A stretch of 64,000 nt of DNA from Fontibacterium oligotrophicum (lineage in GTDB: Bacteria > Pseudomonadota > Alphaproteobacteria > Pelagibacterales > Pelagibacteraceae): NCBI GenBank assembly GCA_965235975.1, contig CBDDZZ010000002.1, positions 124,001 to 188,000 of the forward strand. The letters are read 5' to 3'. The position numbers and the translations under genes were made by a program. Below are positions 26,232 to 35,427 of the stretch, piece by piece. How positions within the stretch are numbered: the stretch's first letter is position 1; each line of letters starts with the position of its first letter. A model generated the notes under the pieces. That model worked only from the letters and a program-made list of their open reading frames with translations, had not been told where the DNA came from and ran no database searches.

Positions 26232-26962
26232 CGATTTAAAATTTTATTAAATTTTTTAAGGACATTAGCTATACCAAAAAAAATCGACTCTGATATAAAA
26301 AAATGACCAATATTCAATTCTGTAATCTCATTAATCTGTGATATTTTTTTAGCAGTTTGGTAATTTAAGCCGTGTCCGGCATGAACGCCTAAATTTAATA
26401 CATTACCAAGTTTTGCCGAATTTTTAATTTTTAAAAATTCTTTCTTAATGCTTAAGTAATTTTTTTCTCTAAAAAATTTACAATATTTTCCAGTATGAAG
26501 CTCAATATTGTCTGACCCTAATTTTTTAGCCAAATGAACTGTTTTTAAATCAGGATCTACAAATAACGAAACTGTAATATTTTTCTTTTTTAATAAATGA
26601 ATAACTTTTTTTAAATAATTTCTTTTATAATTTAAATTTAAGCCCCCTTCTGTGGTCACCTCTTTTCTTTTTTCAGGAACAATGCACACAAATTTAGGTT
26701 TAAGCTTCAACGCAATTTTCAACATTTCAGGAGTTAAGGCCATTTCTAAATTTATTGGAATTTTAATTTTATTTTTTAAATCTATTAGGTCGTAATCTCG
26801 GATATGTCTGCGGTCTTCTCTTAAATGAACTGTTATCGAGTCTGCCCCATTATTTTGCGCTATAATTGCAGCTTTTATGGGTGATGGATAATCATCACCT
26901 CTTGCATTTCTTACTGTTGCAACATGATCAATATTAAATCCTAATCTAATTTTTTTTCTCAT
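26228..26962 (-). CDS. pdxJ: Pyridoxine 5'-phosphate synthase
   Basis: Closes the pyridoxine ring from 3-amino-2-oxopropyl phosphate and deoxyxylulose phosphate in the DXP-dependent vitamin B6 route. The 244-residue TIM barrel shows GFNIDHVATVRNARG, HLREDRRHI, and the C-terminal LNIGHFFISESIF phosphate loop. One base separates it from pyrE, and it overlaps acpS. Confidence 0.96.
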   Translation of the reverse strand: MRKKIRLGFNIDHVATVRNARGDDYPSPIKAAIIAQNNGADSITVHLREDRRHIRDYDLIDLKNKIKIPINLEMALTPEMLKIALKLKPKFVCIVPEKRKEVTTEGGLNLNYKRNYLKKVIHLLKKKNITVSLFVDPDLKTVHLAKKLGSDNIELHTGKYCKFFREKNYLSIKKEFLKIKNSAKLGNVLNLGVHAGHGLNYQTAKKISQINEITELNIGHFFISESIFFGIANVLKKFNKILNR

Positions 26963-26963
26963 T

Positions 26964-27548
26964 TTAAGTTAAATTTCGACTACCGGGTTTAACGGCTGGA
27001 ATAGATTTCAAATGTACTGGTAGTTTATCCTCTTTATAAGTGGGGATATTAAAAGCAATTTGAGAAACTATTTTTAAATTAATGGAGCTTTGATTATTTG
27101 AACGATCAACAATACAAGCAAATCCAATAACTTTACCTTTGTTCTTAGTTACAACTTTGGCGCATTCCATACTTGATTTGCCAGTGGTTATAACATCTTC
27201 AACGATTAATACCCTTGTCCCTGGCGTAATATGAAAGCCACGTCTTAATTCAAATTTCCCTGAAACTCGTTCAGTAAAAATTGACGGAACTTTTAAATGT
27301 CTCGCCACCTCATATCCTACAATTATTCCCCCCATAGCTGGCGCTACAACTAAATCTATTTTTTTAAAAACTTTTTTAATTTTTTGCGAAAGTGATTTAC
27401 AGATTAATTCAGATTTTTTTGGGTGCATTAATAATTTTGCACATTGTAAATATTGTGGACTTCTTAAACCTGAGGATAAAATAAAATGACCATGTAATAA
27501 AGCTTTAGTTTTTAAAAAAATTTCTTTAGTTTTTTTTTCGGTCAACAT
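26964..27548 (-). CDS. pyrE: Orotate phosphoribosyltransferase
   Basis: Forms orotidine-5'-phosphate from orotate and PRPP. The 194-residue protein contains LLHGHFILSSGLRSPQYLQ, VAPAMGGIIVGYEVAR and the PRPP-binding loop VLIVEDVITTGKSSMECA. It overlaps the rsh gene by 23 bp. pyrB and a pyrC homologue lie elsewhere in this window at 43.4-45.7 kb. Confidence 0.95.
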   Translation of the reverse strand: MLTEKKTKEIFLKTKALLHGHFILSSGLRSPQYLQCAKLLMHPKKSELICKSLSQKIKKVFKKIDLVVAPAMGGIIVGYEVARHLKVPSIFTERVSGKFELRRGFHITPGTRVLIVEDVITTGKSSMECAKVVTKNKGKVIGFACIVDRSNNQSSINLKIVSQIAFNIPTYKEDKLPVHLKSIPAVKPGSRNLT

Positions 27549-29244
27549 TTACTTTTCTATTTCTAATAATTTTAAAATTTATATTTTGATTTTTAATTTC
27601 TGAAATTAAATTGGTAAAATCTTTTAAATTTTTAATTTCTAAATCAAAAATAAAGCTTATATAATCATTTTTTTTATCTACCAATTCTACATTGGTAATA
27701 TTACATTTATGTCTGCCAATCATTGTGCAAACCTCACCTAAAGTTCCAGCTTTATGACTTAAAAGAACCCATAAACTTGAGTCATAAGCTTTTTCAGTTG
27801 GCTTTTGTGCTTTTCTTAAACTCCAATATCTTCTTACAGCAGCTCTTGCTTTTCCTGTTTTTGCAATCGACGACCAGTGCATAGAAGGCGATGGTTTAGA
27901 AGATGTAATAATTTGAACTTCATCTCCATTGTGCAAACTACTTTGCAAAGGTGAGTCTTTACCATTAATCTTACACCCAATGCACTTATCCCCAATTTCT
28001 GTGTGCACTGCATAAGCAAAATCAATTGGTGTAGCATTTACGGGTAAACGAATTAAAGTTCCTTTCGGCGTGAAACAAAAAACTTGATCTTGAAATAACT
28101 GTAGTCTCGTATACTCGAAAAAATGTTCTGGATTTTCTCCGCTTTCTAGCATTTCAACAAGGTCTTTTAACCAATTGTAGTCCTTGATTGTGTTTTGACT
28201 AATTTTTTCATTAGATTTATAGGTCCAATGAGCCGCAACTCCTCTTTCGGCAAACTCATGCATTTCAGAAGTTCTAATTTGAATTTCAATTTTTTGTCTT
28301 TTCGGTCCTATGACCGCTGTATGAAGAGATTTATAATTATTAGATTTTGGAACAGAGATATAATCTTTAAATCTACCAGGTACCATAGACCATTCCGTAT
28401 GAAAAAGCCCAAGTGCCCTATAGCAAAGGTCTACGTTATCTAAAATTACTCTAAAACCAACAATGTCCGTAATTTGTTCTAATGATACTCTTTTGTTTTG
28501 AGTTTTTTTCCATATAGAAAAAGGCGTTTTCTGCCTTCCAGTAACTTTTGCACTAATATTATTTTCTTCAAGTAATTTTAAAATTTTTTTAGAAATATCT
28601 GCAAATGTTGAAGCTAAACTCTCTTTATTTAATTGCAGACGATCGTTTATTAATTTTCGAGCATCAGGGTTTAAGACATTAAATGCTAAATCCTCTAGCT
28701 CATCTCTAAAATTATGCATACCCATTCTCTCAGCTAACGGGGTATAAATTTCCATAGTCTCTTTAGCAATTCTTAATCTTTTTTCAGGATCAGAAATATT
28801 ATTAATTGTACGCATATTATGAAGTCTATCGGCCAACTTAACTAATAAAACTCTAATGTCTTTTGACGTTGCCAATATTAATTTTCTAAAATTTTCAGCA
28901 ATTGAATATTCTTTTGATTGATCCTCTAATCTTGAAATCTTTGTGACACCCTCAACTAGGTCCGCTATCTCTTTTCCAAACTGTTTGCTAACTTCATTAT
29001 AGGTTGCTTCGGTATCTTCGATCGTGTCATGTAATAACGCTGTTGTAATAGTAGCTGTATCAACTTTTAAATCACAAAGAATAGACGCTACAGCGATTGG
29101 ATGCGATATATATGGATCGCCAGATAATCTCTTTTGATTTTTGTGAACATCTAAAGCAAAATCATAGGCTTTCTTTACAACTTTTTCATCAATGTAATTA
29201 TTATAAATTTTGACCTTATCTAAAAGTTCTTGTTGATTAAGCAT
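27526..29244 (-). CDS. spoT: Compact bifunctional (p)ppGpp synthetase/hydrolase (Rsh/SpoT)
   Basis: Controls the stringent alarmone. The hydrolase HD domain is intact (ALLHDTIEDTEA, HD at 72-73). The synthetase domain has FKDYISVPKSNNYKSLHT and EIQIRTSEMHEFAERGVAAHW, a TGS domain follows (about 385-445), and an ACT domain ends the protein (about 495-565). Total length is 572 residues, well short of the usual 700 or so. Between TGS and ACT only about 45 residues remain, so the helical and zinc-finger/RIS region is essentially absent. This should be the cell's regulator if no other copy exists. Confidence 0.93.
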   Translation of the reverse strand: MLNQQELLDKVKIYNNYIDEKVVKKAYDFALDVHKNQKRLSGDPYISHPIAVASILCDLKVDTATITTALLHDTIEDTEATYNEVSKQFGKEIADLVEGVTKISRLEDQSKEYSIAENFRKLILATSKDIRVLLVKLADRLHNMRTINNISDPEKRLRIAKETMEIYTPLAERMGMHNFRDELEDLAFNVLNPDARKLINDRLQLNKESLASTFADISKKILKLLEENNISAKVTGRQKTPFSIWKKTQNKRVSLEQITDIVGFRVILDNVDLCYRALGLFHTEWSMVPGRFKDYISVPKSNNYKSLHTAVIGPKRQKIEIQIRTSEMHEFAERGVAAHWTYKSNEKISQNTIKDYNWLKDLVEMLESGENPEHFFEYTRLQLFQDQVFCFTPKGTLIRLPVNATPIDFAYAVHTEIGDKCIGCKINGKDSPLQSSLHNGDEVQIITSSKPSPSMHWSSIAKTGKARAAVRRYWSLRKAQKPTEKAYDSSLWVLLSHKAGTLGEVCTMIGRHKCNITNVELVDKKNDYISFIFDLEIKNLKDFTNLISEIKNQNINFKIIRNRKVNVDRKKN

Positions 29245-29264
29245 GGTAAAAATATACCAAAGTT

Positions 29265-29768
29265 TTATATAATTGTAATGTTCTTCTTCGTTTCTGAGTC
29301 TAAATTTTCAATCAATTGATCAATTTTTTTTCCTGACAAAGGACTTTTCCAATTTTTATCTATTTCTCTTATTGGATATAAAACAAAACTTCTTTGTTCT
29401 AAACGTGGGTGAGGAATTTCTAATGAAATATTTATATTTGAAATATTTATTTTTTGCCCATTAAAATCTATAATATCTATATCACATGTTCGTGGCGCAT
29501 TGATCTGATCTCGTTTTCGATGAAATTTTTTCTCTACTTTTAAAATATATTTAATTAATTCCTCTGCTGAAAATCTTGTCGTTATAGAAATTATACTATT
29601 GATAAATTTAGGGTCTAAATTATTGGGGACGGCGGTACTTTCATAAAAACTTGATTTTTTTAATATTTTAACATCATCATTATTAAAAAATTCGTAACAT
29701 TTTAACAAAGTTTGTTTACTATCACCAAATTTGGAAGGGAGATTTGAACCAAGTGATAAAAGTATCAT
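29265..29768 (-). CDS. folK: 2-amino-4-hydroxy-6-hydroxymethyldihydropteridine pyrophosphokinase
   Basis: Pyrophosphorylates the pterin precursor of folate using ATP. The 167-residue protein begins ILLSLGSNLPSKFG and has VEKKFHRKRDQINAPRTCDIDIIDF, the metal-binding HPPK signature, then IPHPRLEQRSFVLYP. It sits between smpB (2 bp away) and rsh. Confidence 0.94.
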   Translation of the reverse strand: MILLSLGSNLPSKFGDSKQTLLKCYEFFNNDDVKILKKSSFYESTAVPNNLDPKFINSIISITTRFSAEELIKYILKVEKKFHRKRDQINAPRTCDIDIIDFNGQKINISNINISLEIPHPRLEQRSFVLYPIREIDKNWKSPLSGKKIDQLIENLDSETKKNITII

Positions 29769-29770
29769 AA

Positions 29771-30238
29771 TTAACTTTTTCTAAAAACTCTTGATTTTTC
29801 TCTTTCCCAATCTCTAGTTTTTTTAGTGTGGCGTTTATCGTGTTGTTTTTTTCCTTTGGCAATAGCAATTTGTACTTTAGCGGTACCTTTATGATTAAAA
29901 TACATTCTAACAGGAACAACCGTTAAGCCCTCTTGATTAATCTTTCCAATTATTTTGTTTATTTGTTTTTTACTTAATAATAATTTTCTAAGTCTTCTTG
30001 GATCGTGATTGTTATAGGAAGACTGGTTGTATTCAGGAATATAGGAATTTTGCAAAAAAAGTTCTCCGCCTATATCTGCGGCATATGACTCTGCAATATT
30101 ACCTTTTCCTAAACGTAAAGATTTAACCTCAGAACCCAATAAAACAATTCCAGCCTCAATGAGTTCTAAAAGAAAATAATTGAAACTAGCTTTTCTATTG
30201 TTTGCAACTACCTGATAATTGCCCTCATCTTTTTTCAT
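29771..30238 (-). CDS. smpB: SsrA-binding protein
   Basis: Binds tmRNA and delivers it to stalled ribosomes. The 155-residue protein has NRKASFNYFLLELIEAGIVLLGSEVKSLR, SYIPEY and the basic C-terminal tail region KGKKQHDKRHTKKTRDWERE. It follows dapA by 3 bp, the usual dapA-smpB order. The tmRNA gene itself is not in the window. Confidence 0.96.
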   Translation of the reverse strand: MKKDEGNYQVVANNRKASFNYFLLELIEAGIVLLGSEVKSLRLGKGNIAESYAADIGGELFLQNSYIPEYNQSSYNNHDPRRLRKLLLSKKQINKIIGKINQEGLTVVPVRMYFNHKGTAKVQIAIAKGKKQHDKRHTKKTRDWEREKSRVFRKS

Positions 30239-30241
30239 TAA

Positions 30242-31126
30242 TTAAATTAATGAAAGTTTTTTTAATAAATTCTTAATTCTAATTTGATTTTTTTTAGCAA
30301 TAGTTACCATTGGTAAACGTAGTTCTTTTGAACATAATTTTAATAAATTAGCCGCATATTTTACTGGAGCTGGATTAGTCTCTACAAACATCAAATCATG
30401 TAATGGTTTTAGCATTTTGTTAATTTCTTTTGCTCTTTTAAAAATTAATTTATCAGTTTTATAATCTAATAAAATTTGCATTTCAGAAGAAAGTTTAGGA
30501 GCAACATTTGCGGTAACAGATATACAGCCTACTCCCCCTCTCAATTTAAATTCAAATGCATTTGAGTCTTCTCCGGTAAATTGAATAAAATCTTTTCCTA
30601 ACTTTTTTCTCTGCTGCACAACTCTATTTAGATCTCCAGTTGCATCTTTTACTCCAACAATATTTTTTAGTTCAAATAAACGAGCCATTGTATCTACGCT
30701 CATATCAATTACTGATCGGCCTGGAATATTATAAATAAAAATGGGTATTCCACATTTATTATTAATAGCCTTATAATGCCGATACAAACCCTCTTGGGTA
30801 GGTTTGTTATAGTAAGGAGTTACAATTAATGCCGCCTTAGCTCCTGCTTTTTCTGCAAATCTTGTTAGATCAATTGCCTCTTCGGTGGAATTTGATCCAG
30901 TTCCAGCCATAATTGGAATTCTATCTTTTGACTCACGAACACAAATTTTAATTATCTCTTTATGTTCAGCATGACTTAACGTTGGAGATTCTCCTGTGGT
31001 TCCGCCAGGTACTAGTCCGTTAGTACCATTATCAATTTGATGATGGATTATTTTAACAAAAGCATTCTTGTCTAATCGATTGTTTTTAAATGGTGTTATT
31101 AAAGCAGTAAATGATCCTTTAAACAT
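30242..31126 (-). CDS. dapA: 4-hydroxy-tetrahydrodipicolinate synthase
   Basis: Condenses pyruvate and aspartate semialdehyde at the entry to lysine and diaminopimelate synthesis. The 294-residue TIM barrel shows GTTGESPTLSHAEH, the catalytic tyrosine in IYNIPGRSV and the Schiff-base lysine in IVGVKDATGD. It is the first gene of a 13-gene minus-strand run and diverges from the transglycosylase gene over 61 bp. Confidence 0.96.
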   Translation of the reverse strand: MFKGSFTALITPFKNNRLDKNAFVKIIHHQIDNGTNGLVPGGTTGESPTLSHAEHKEIIKICVRESKDRIPIMAGTGSNSTEEAIDLTRFAEKAGAKAALIVTPYYNKPTQEGLYRHYKAINNKCGIPIFIYNIPGRSVIDMSVDTMARLFELKNIVGVKDATGDLNRVVQQRKKLGKDFIQFTGEDSNAFEFKLRGGVGCISVTANVAPKLSSEMQILLDYKTDKLIFKRAKEINKMLKPLHDLMFVETNPAPVKYAANLLKLCSKELRLPMVTIAKKNQIRIKNLLKKLSLI

Positions 31127-31150
31127 TATATAAATATCTGTAAAAATTCG

Positions 31151-31187
31151 TTTTTATAATACACTATTTTTTAAATAATAAAATTAA
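31151..31187 (+). promoter_or_regulatory. Possible promoter of the lytic transglycosylase gene
   Basis: A perfect -10 hexamer TATAAT lies at 31155-31160, 27 bases before the ATG at 31188. No good -35 box lies at the right distance, so assignment rests on the -10 and on the divergent layout with dapA. Confidence 0.35.
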
Positions 31188-33506
31188 ATGAACTTTAGAT
31201 TTGTCATAATTATTAATTTATTTTTACTATTAAGTTTAACTATTTCAGCTTATGCAAAAAATATTCCTCCAAAATTAAAACCAGAAAAATTTATAGATAA
31301 ATCAGCCTCTTCATCGAAAACATCTAAGTTCCTAGACAATTTAACAAAGAACAAAAAAAAAGAGCAAATAACTTTAATACCTAAAAATGATGCTCCTAAA
31401 GAAGAGGAGTTAAGTCAAAAAAAAGAAATTAAAAAAGAGATAAAAGAGTCCAAACCAAAACCAATTGCCGAAAAAGAAATAGTAAAACCCAAAGATAAGA
31501 AAGAGGTAAAAACAAATACTGAAGTAAAGGATATTATTCCAAAGATTAAACCCCAAGAATTTAAAAATTTTACACCCGAGATCAAGGGTCGTTTAGAAAC
31601 AAAAACGCTTGATAATAAGGATTTTGAAATATCAAAAGTTGTCTTTGATTATGTGGATCGAAAGCAATGGAAACTAGCATTATCAGATGCACAAAAGATG
31701 CAAGATAAAACAATATTTGCGCTTGTAAATTGGATGTATTTAATAGATCCACAAAGTGGAGCAAGTTTTAATGAGTATTTTATATTTATAAAAAATAATA
31801 AAGATTGGCCTAGAATTAACCGGATAAAATATTTAGCAGAACATAAAATTAATTTTGACAATAATACACCCTCTTCAATAATTGAATATTTTACTAATAA
31901 CCCTCCTTTAAGTGGTTTTGGGAAATTACGATTAGCAGAAGCATTCTTAGAAAATAATCAAACTGAAAAATCTAAAAGTTTAGTAAAAGATGGATTTAAG
32001 GATGCTGAATTAAGTAAAAATGATCTAAGATATTTTTCAAAAATATTTAAAAAATTCTTAACCCAGGAAGACTTTGCATTAAGAGCAGATTATTTTGCAT
32101 ATGAAGCTAAATATCAAGATTTAAGAGATACAATTGGATACTTAAATCCTGATTATCAAAAATTATATAATGCAAGAGCTGCATTATTTACTAAAAGATC
32201 TGCGGATAATTTGATTGCTCAAGTACCTCAATATTTGAAAGAGGACCCAGGTTTAATTTACGATAGAATTAAATGGCGAAGAAAAAAAGCAAGATTTGAT
32301 GACGCTTTAACTCTACTAAATCAAAGCGCATCGGACTCTTTAGAAAGAAATCAGTATCTAGCAAAAGAAAGATTATCCATTGCCAGAGATAAAATTCAAG
32401 ATAAGGAATTTAAAACCGCATATGAAATTCTAAAAGATCATAGATTGAAAGAGGGTTCTGATTACGCTGAAATTGAATGGCATCTTGGCTGGTTAGCATT
32501 AAGTTTTATAAATCAACCGGATGCAGCTCTGGCTCATTTTTTAAGAATGAATGCAGCAGTTTCTTATCCAATCTCAAAAGCACGAGCTGCTTTTTGGATT
32601 GGAAGAACATATAAAAAATTAGGACAAGTAAATCAGGCAAATACTTGGTTTAAAACTGGTTCGCAATATGGAACAACTTTTTATGGTCAATTGTCACATA
32701 AAGAAATAGATGAAAAGAAATTTTTAATAAATAATAGTTTCAAATTAAGTGAAGAAAAGTATGAAGAATTTAAAAAAAACAACCCTCTAGCTAAATCTGT
32801 CATTATATTAAAAGAACTAAATAGGACTAAATATACGAAGGATATATTAAGACATCTTGGCGATGTTGATCAGAATAAAACTGCTGAAGAAATTTCAATG
32901 GCTGGGGTTCTAGCTCAAGAGATTGAAAGATATGATTTTGCAATACAAATCGCAAAAAACGCTTCATATAAAAATTTAAATTTATTAGAAATAAGTTATC
33001 CAGAAATTGAAATTCCAAAACAAATTAAGGATAAAAAAATATTAGATAGTTCAGTAATTTTAGCTTTAATAAGACAAGAAAGTGAATTTGATACATCTGC
33101 AACCTCTAGAGTTGGTGCAAAAGGATTAATGCAAATAATGCCAGCAACTGCAAGAGTACTTAGTAAGGTAACAAATATTGATTTTTCTAGGGAAAAATTA
33201 ACTAGAGATAAAGATTATAATTTAGCACTTGGATCTTATTATATTTCAGATCTAGATGATCTTTTTGGATCCCAATATTTAGCATTTGCCGCTTACAATG
33301 CTGGTCCTAATCGGGTTGAAAAATGGATTAAAACTCATGGCGATCCTAGAAAAAAACAAATTGATGCCATCGATTTTATTGAACTTATACCATTTCATGA
33401 AACAAGAAATTATGTGCAAAGAGTGAGTGAAAATATTAACGTTTACGAGTATTTAAAAGATCCAGCTAACGCAACAAATAAAATTGAAAAAATTTTATAT
33501 CGATAA
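31188..33506 (+). CDS. slt: Soluble lytic murein transglycosylase
   Basis: Periplasmic enzyme that cleaves peptidoglycan glycan strands with anhydro-muramyl product. A signal peptide (about residues 1-23) is followed by a low-complexity Lys/Glu/Pro linker (about 25-130), a long helical TPR-like superhelix, and the C-terminal SLT domain. The catalytic glutamate is in LIRQESEFD, followed by GAKGLMQIMPATA and AAYNAGPNRV. The 772-residue length exceeds typical Slt70 because of the linker. It meets the membrane-protein gene end-to-end with no gap. Confidence 0.92.
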   Translation: MNFRFVIIINLFLLLSLTISAYAKNIPPKLKPEKFIDKSASSSKTSKFLDNLTKNKKKEQITLIPKNDAPKEEELSQKKEIKKEIKESKPKPIAEKEIVKPKDKKEVKTNTEVKDIIPKIKPQEFKNFTPEIKGRLETKTLDNKDFEISKVVFDYVDRKQWKLALSDAQKMQDKTIFALVNWMYLIDPQSGASFNEYFIFIKNNKDWPRINRIKYLAEHKINFDNNTPSSIIEYFTNNPPLSGFGKLRLAEAFLENNQTEKSKSLVKDGFKDAELSKNDLRYFSKIFKKFLTQEDFALRADYFAYEAKYQDLRDTIGYLNPDYQKLYNARAALFTKRSADNLIAQVPQYLKEDPGLIYDRIKWRRKKARFDDALTLLNQSASDSLERNQYLAKERLSIARDKIQDKEFKTAYEILKDHRLKEGSDYAEIEWHLGWLALSFINQPDAALAHFLRMNAAVSYPISKARAAFWIGRTYKKLGQVNQANTWFKTGSQYGTTFYGQLSHKEIDEKKFLINNSFKLSEEKYEEFKKNNPLAKSVIILKELNRTKYTKDILRHLGDVDQNKTAEEISMAGVLAQEIERYDFAIQIAKNASYKNLNLLEISYPEIEIPKQIKDKKILDSSVILALIRQESEFDTSATSRVGAKGLMQIMPATARVLSKVTNIDFSREKLTRDKDYNLALGSYYISDLDDLFGSQYLAFAAYNAGPNRVEKWIKTHGDPRKKQIDAIDFIELIPFHETRNYVQRVSENINVYEYLKDPANATNKIEKILYR

Positions 33507-34247
33507 TTAGTTATTAATTTTTTTATAAGAATAAGAAAGTGCTGCAAAAACCATTGTGTAATTTAAATATGAAATAAAGAAAGAACAAAAATCAAAAAAT
33601 GGTTTAATAAATTTATAAAATTCTTTAGAATTTTCTATAAAATAGACCTGAAATGAGAATATAAAATAAGTAGGTAAGACAAAAGTTAAAGAAATTATTA
33701 AAAAAATTAAAAATAATTTTCCTGAATAATTATTAAATTCTTTACCACTAAAAATATTAATTCTTTGGTTTAATGATATTTTCGGAAGAACTAATATTAC
33801 TTTAAATGCTAAATAAATTGTTGGAATTAATAGTAATACTAAGTATCTGCTATCGATACCAAATATTGTTATATTATTTTGATCTAAGAAAAATTTTAGG
33901 AATATAGGACTTAATGCAAAAGAAGAGATTAAAGCACTATAAAAAAAATATTTAAAATTAGTATAATCAAATATTTTAAATAAAGAATTATATACAGTTT
34001 GGCTTAATAAAATATCTCTATGCGTTTTATAAGCAATAGTACTGATGACCAGCCCCATTAAGGAAAAGAAAATAAGAAAAGTAAATTTAGTTGCTATATT
34101 TTTTAAAACCAAAAAATATAACCCGTTAAAGATTATTGTAAGTAGTAATACTGTAAAGAAACTTTCGCTAAATATTTTTTTTATATCTTTAAATGTGTAG
34201 AAGAATGACTTTTTGATTATTTCATTAATACTAAGATCATCTTTCAT
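33507..34247 (-). CDS. Uncharacterised six-helix membrane protein
   Basis: I do not recognise this 246-residue protein. Six hydrophobic segments are visible at about 29-48, 54-73, 100-120, 135-154, 178-200 and 217-239. There are no catalytic motifs, and residues are rich in Phe, Ile and Lys. The start is ATG 34245-34247; an in-frame upstream start would merely translate the tRNA-Ser gene. It begins 5 bases after the encoded CCA of that tRNA, so it is probably expressed from a tRNA-mRNA transcript. Confidence 0.7.
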   Translation of the reverse strand: MKDDLSINEIIKKSFFYTFKDIKKIFSESFFTVLLLTIIFNGLYFLVLKNIATKFTFLIFFSLMGLVISTIAYKTHRDILLSQTVYNSLFKIFDYTNFKYFFYSALISSFALSPIFLKFFLDQNNITIFGIDSRYLVLLLIPTIYLAFKVILVLPKISLNQRINIFSGKEFNNYSGKLFLIFLIISLTFVLPTYFIFSFQVYFIENSKEFYKFIKPFFDFCSFFISYLNYTMVFAALSYSYKKINN

Positions 34248-34252
34248 AATTT

Positions 34253-34346
34253 TGGCGGAGAGAGAGGGATTCGAACCCTCGATACGACTTTTCAATCGTA
34301 TAACGGTTTAGCAAACCGCCGCCTTCAGCCTCTCGGCCATCTCTCC
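34253..34346 (-). tRNA. tRNA-Ser(GCU)
   Basis: A 94-nt serine tRNA reading AGC/AGU codons. The acceptor arms GGAGAGA and TCTCTCC pair, with discriminator G and an encoded CCA (34253-34255). The anticodon loop TTGCTAA gives anticodon GCU. A long class II variable arm (TACGA...TCGTA) and the T-loop GGTTCGAATCC confirm serine. It is divergent from the SMR exporter gene. Confidence 0.97.
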
Positions 34347-34391
34347 TAATTTTGATAATTTTTATAAATAAGGATATATCTGCTTTAATAT

Positions 34392-34715
34392 ATGACTACA
34401 ACTCACTGGATTTACCTGATTGCTGCTGGACTTTTTGAAATTGGATGGCCTTTAGGATTAAAATTATCAGCAATACCATCTTATAAAATAATAGGACCAG
34501 TTATTGCAATTGTATCAATGACAATAAGCGGTATTTTATTATGGCTTTCTCTTAAAGGAATATCTATCGGAACTGCTTATGCAGTTTGGACAGGAATTGG
34601 TGCTGCTGGAACTTTTATTATTGGGGTTGTTTTTTTTAATGATCCATCAATACTTTTAAGGTGGATTGGAGTATCTTTAATAATTCTTGGCGTTATATTT
34701 CTTAAAGTTGCTTAA
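34392..34715 (+). CDS. sugE: SMR-family exporter, guanidinium (Gdx/SugE) type
   Basis: A 107-residue four-helix inner-membrane proton antiporter subunit acting as a dual-topology dimer. The essential glutamate is in AGLFEIGWPLGLK, and GTAYAVWTGIGAAGT is the second signature. The W-GLK pattern after the glutamate is that of the SugE/Gdx branch exporting guanidinium rather than the EmrE branch (family knowledge). No guanidine riboswitch fits in the 45-bp upstream gap. Confidence 0.88.
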   Translation: MTTTHWIYLIAAGLFEIGWPLGLKLSAIPSYKIIGPVIAIVSMTISGILLWLSLKGISIGTAYAVWTGIGAAGTFIIGVVFFNDPSILLRWIGVSLIILGVIFLKVA

Positions 34716-34719
34716 TTTT

Positions 34720-35421
34720 TTATTTTGGAGCATCAATTACTAATACTTCAGAATTATCATTTGCTTTTATTTTAAATTCTTTAATATTTGAAATTTCAGC
34801 AGCATCCCCCTTTTCCAAAATTTTATCATTTATAAGAATTTTTCCATACGAACATAATAAATATACCTGATGTTTAATATTATAATTAACTTCGGTACCT
34901 TTATTTATTTTTCCACCAGAAATATAAGCGTCTTGATAAATTCCTAATGTTCCATCTTTATAATTTTTTCCAAATCCAGAAATAAGAAGATTAAGATTAT
35001 TTTTAACAGGATCTTTTGGAAATTCTTTTGCTTCCCATCTAGGTTTGACGCTAGTTTTATTTGGAATAATCCAAATTTGATAAATATTTGTTTCTTGATC
35101 CTCTAAATTATATTCTGAATGAATAACGCCCGTGCCTGCGCTCATAACTTGAATATCTCCAGCTACTGTTCTACCTTTATTGCCTTGATTATCTGTATGA
35201 GTTATTGCGCCAGATCTAACATAAGTAATAATTTCCATATCGTTATGTTGATGAGGATCAAAACCTTTTTTGGCCTTAATAATATCGTCATTAATTACTC
35301 GAATTGAGCCAAAACCCATTCGTTTAGGGTTATAATATGATGCAAAACTAAAATGATGTTTTGCCTTTAACCATCCATGGTCAACTCCGCCTAGATCCTT
35401 GTACTTAACAACATTAATCAT
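34720..35421 (-). CDS. Pirin-family bicupin protein
   Basis: A 233-residue pirin/YhhW-type protein. The metal-binding N-terminal cupin shows FDPHQHNDMEIITYV and GTGVIHSEYN, giving the expected three histidines and one glutamate. Some relatives act as quercetin dioxygenases in vitro; the physiological role is uncertain. It follows typA by 6 bp and is probably co-transcribed with it. Confidence 0.9.
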   Translation of the reverse strand: MINVVKYKDLGGVDHGWLKAKHHFSFASYYNPKRMGFGSIRVINDDIIKAKKGFDPHQHNDMEIITYVRSGAITHTDNQGNKGRTVAGDIQVMSAGTGVIHSEYNLEDQETNIYQIWIIPNKTSVKPRWEAKEFPKDPVKNNLNLLISGFGKNYKDGTLGIYQDAYISGGKINKGTEVNYNIKHQVYLLCSYGKILINDKILEKGDAAEISNIKEFKIKANDNSEVLVIDAPK

Positions 35422-35427
35422 TATTTT

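Noticed and set aside
31270..31570. Possible tandem repeat in the transglycosylase N-terminus
   Set aside because: It is a low-complexity Lys/Glu/Pro linker without a regular repeat unit.
34248..34295. N-terminal extension of the membrane protein starting at 34295
   Set aside because: The extra residues are a translation of the tRNA-Ser gene; the start at 34247 lies just outside the tRNA.
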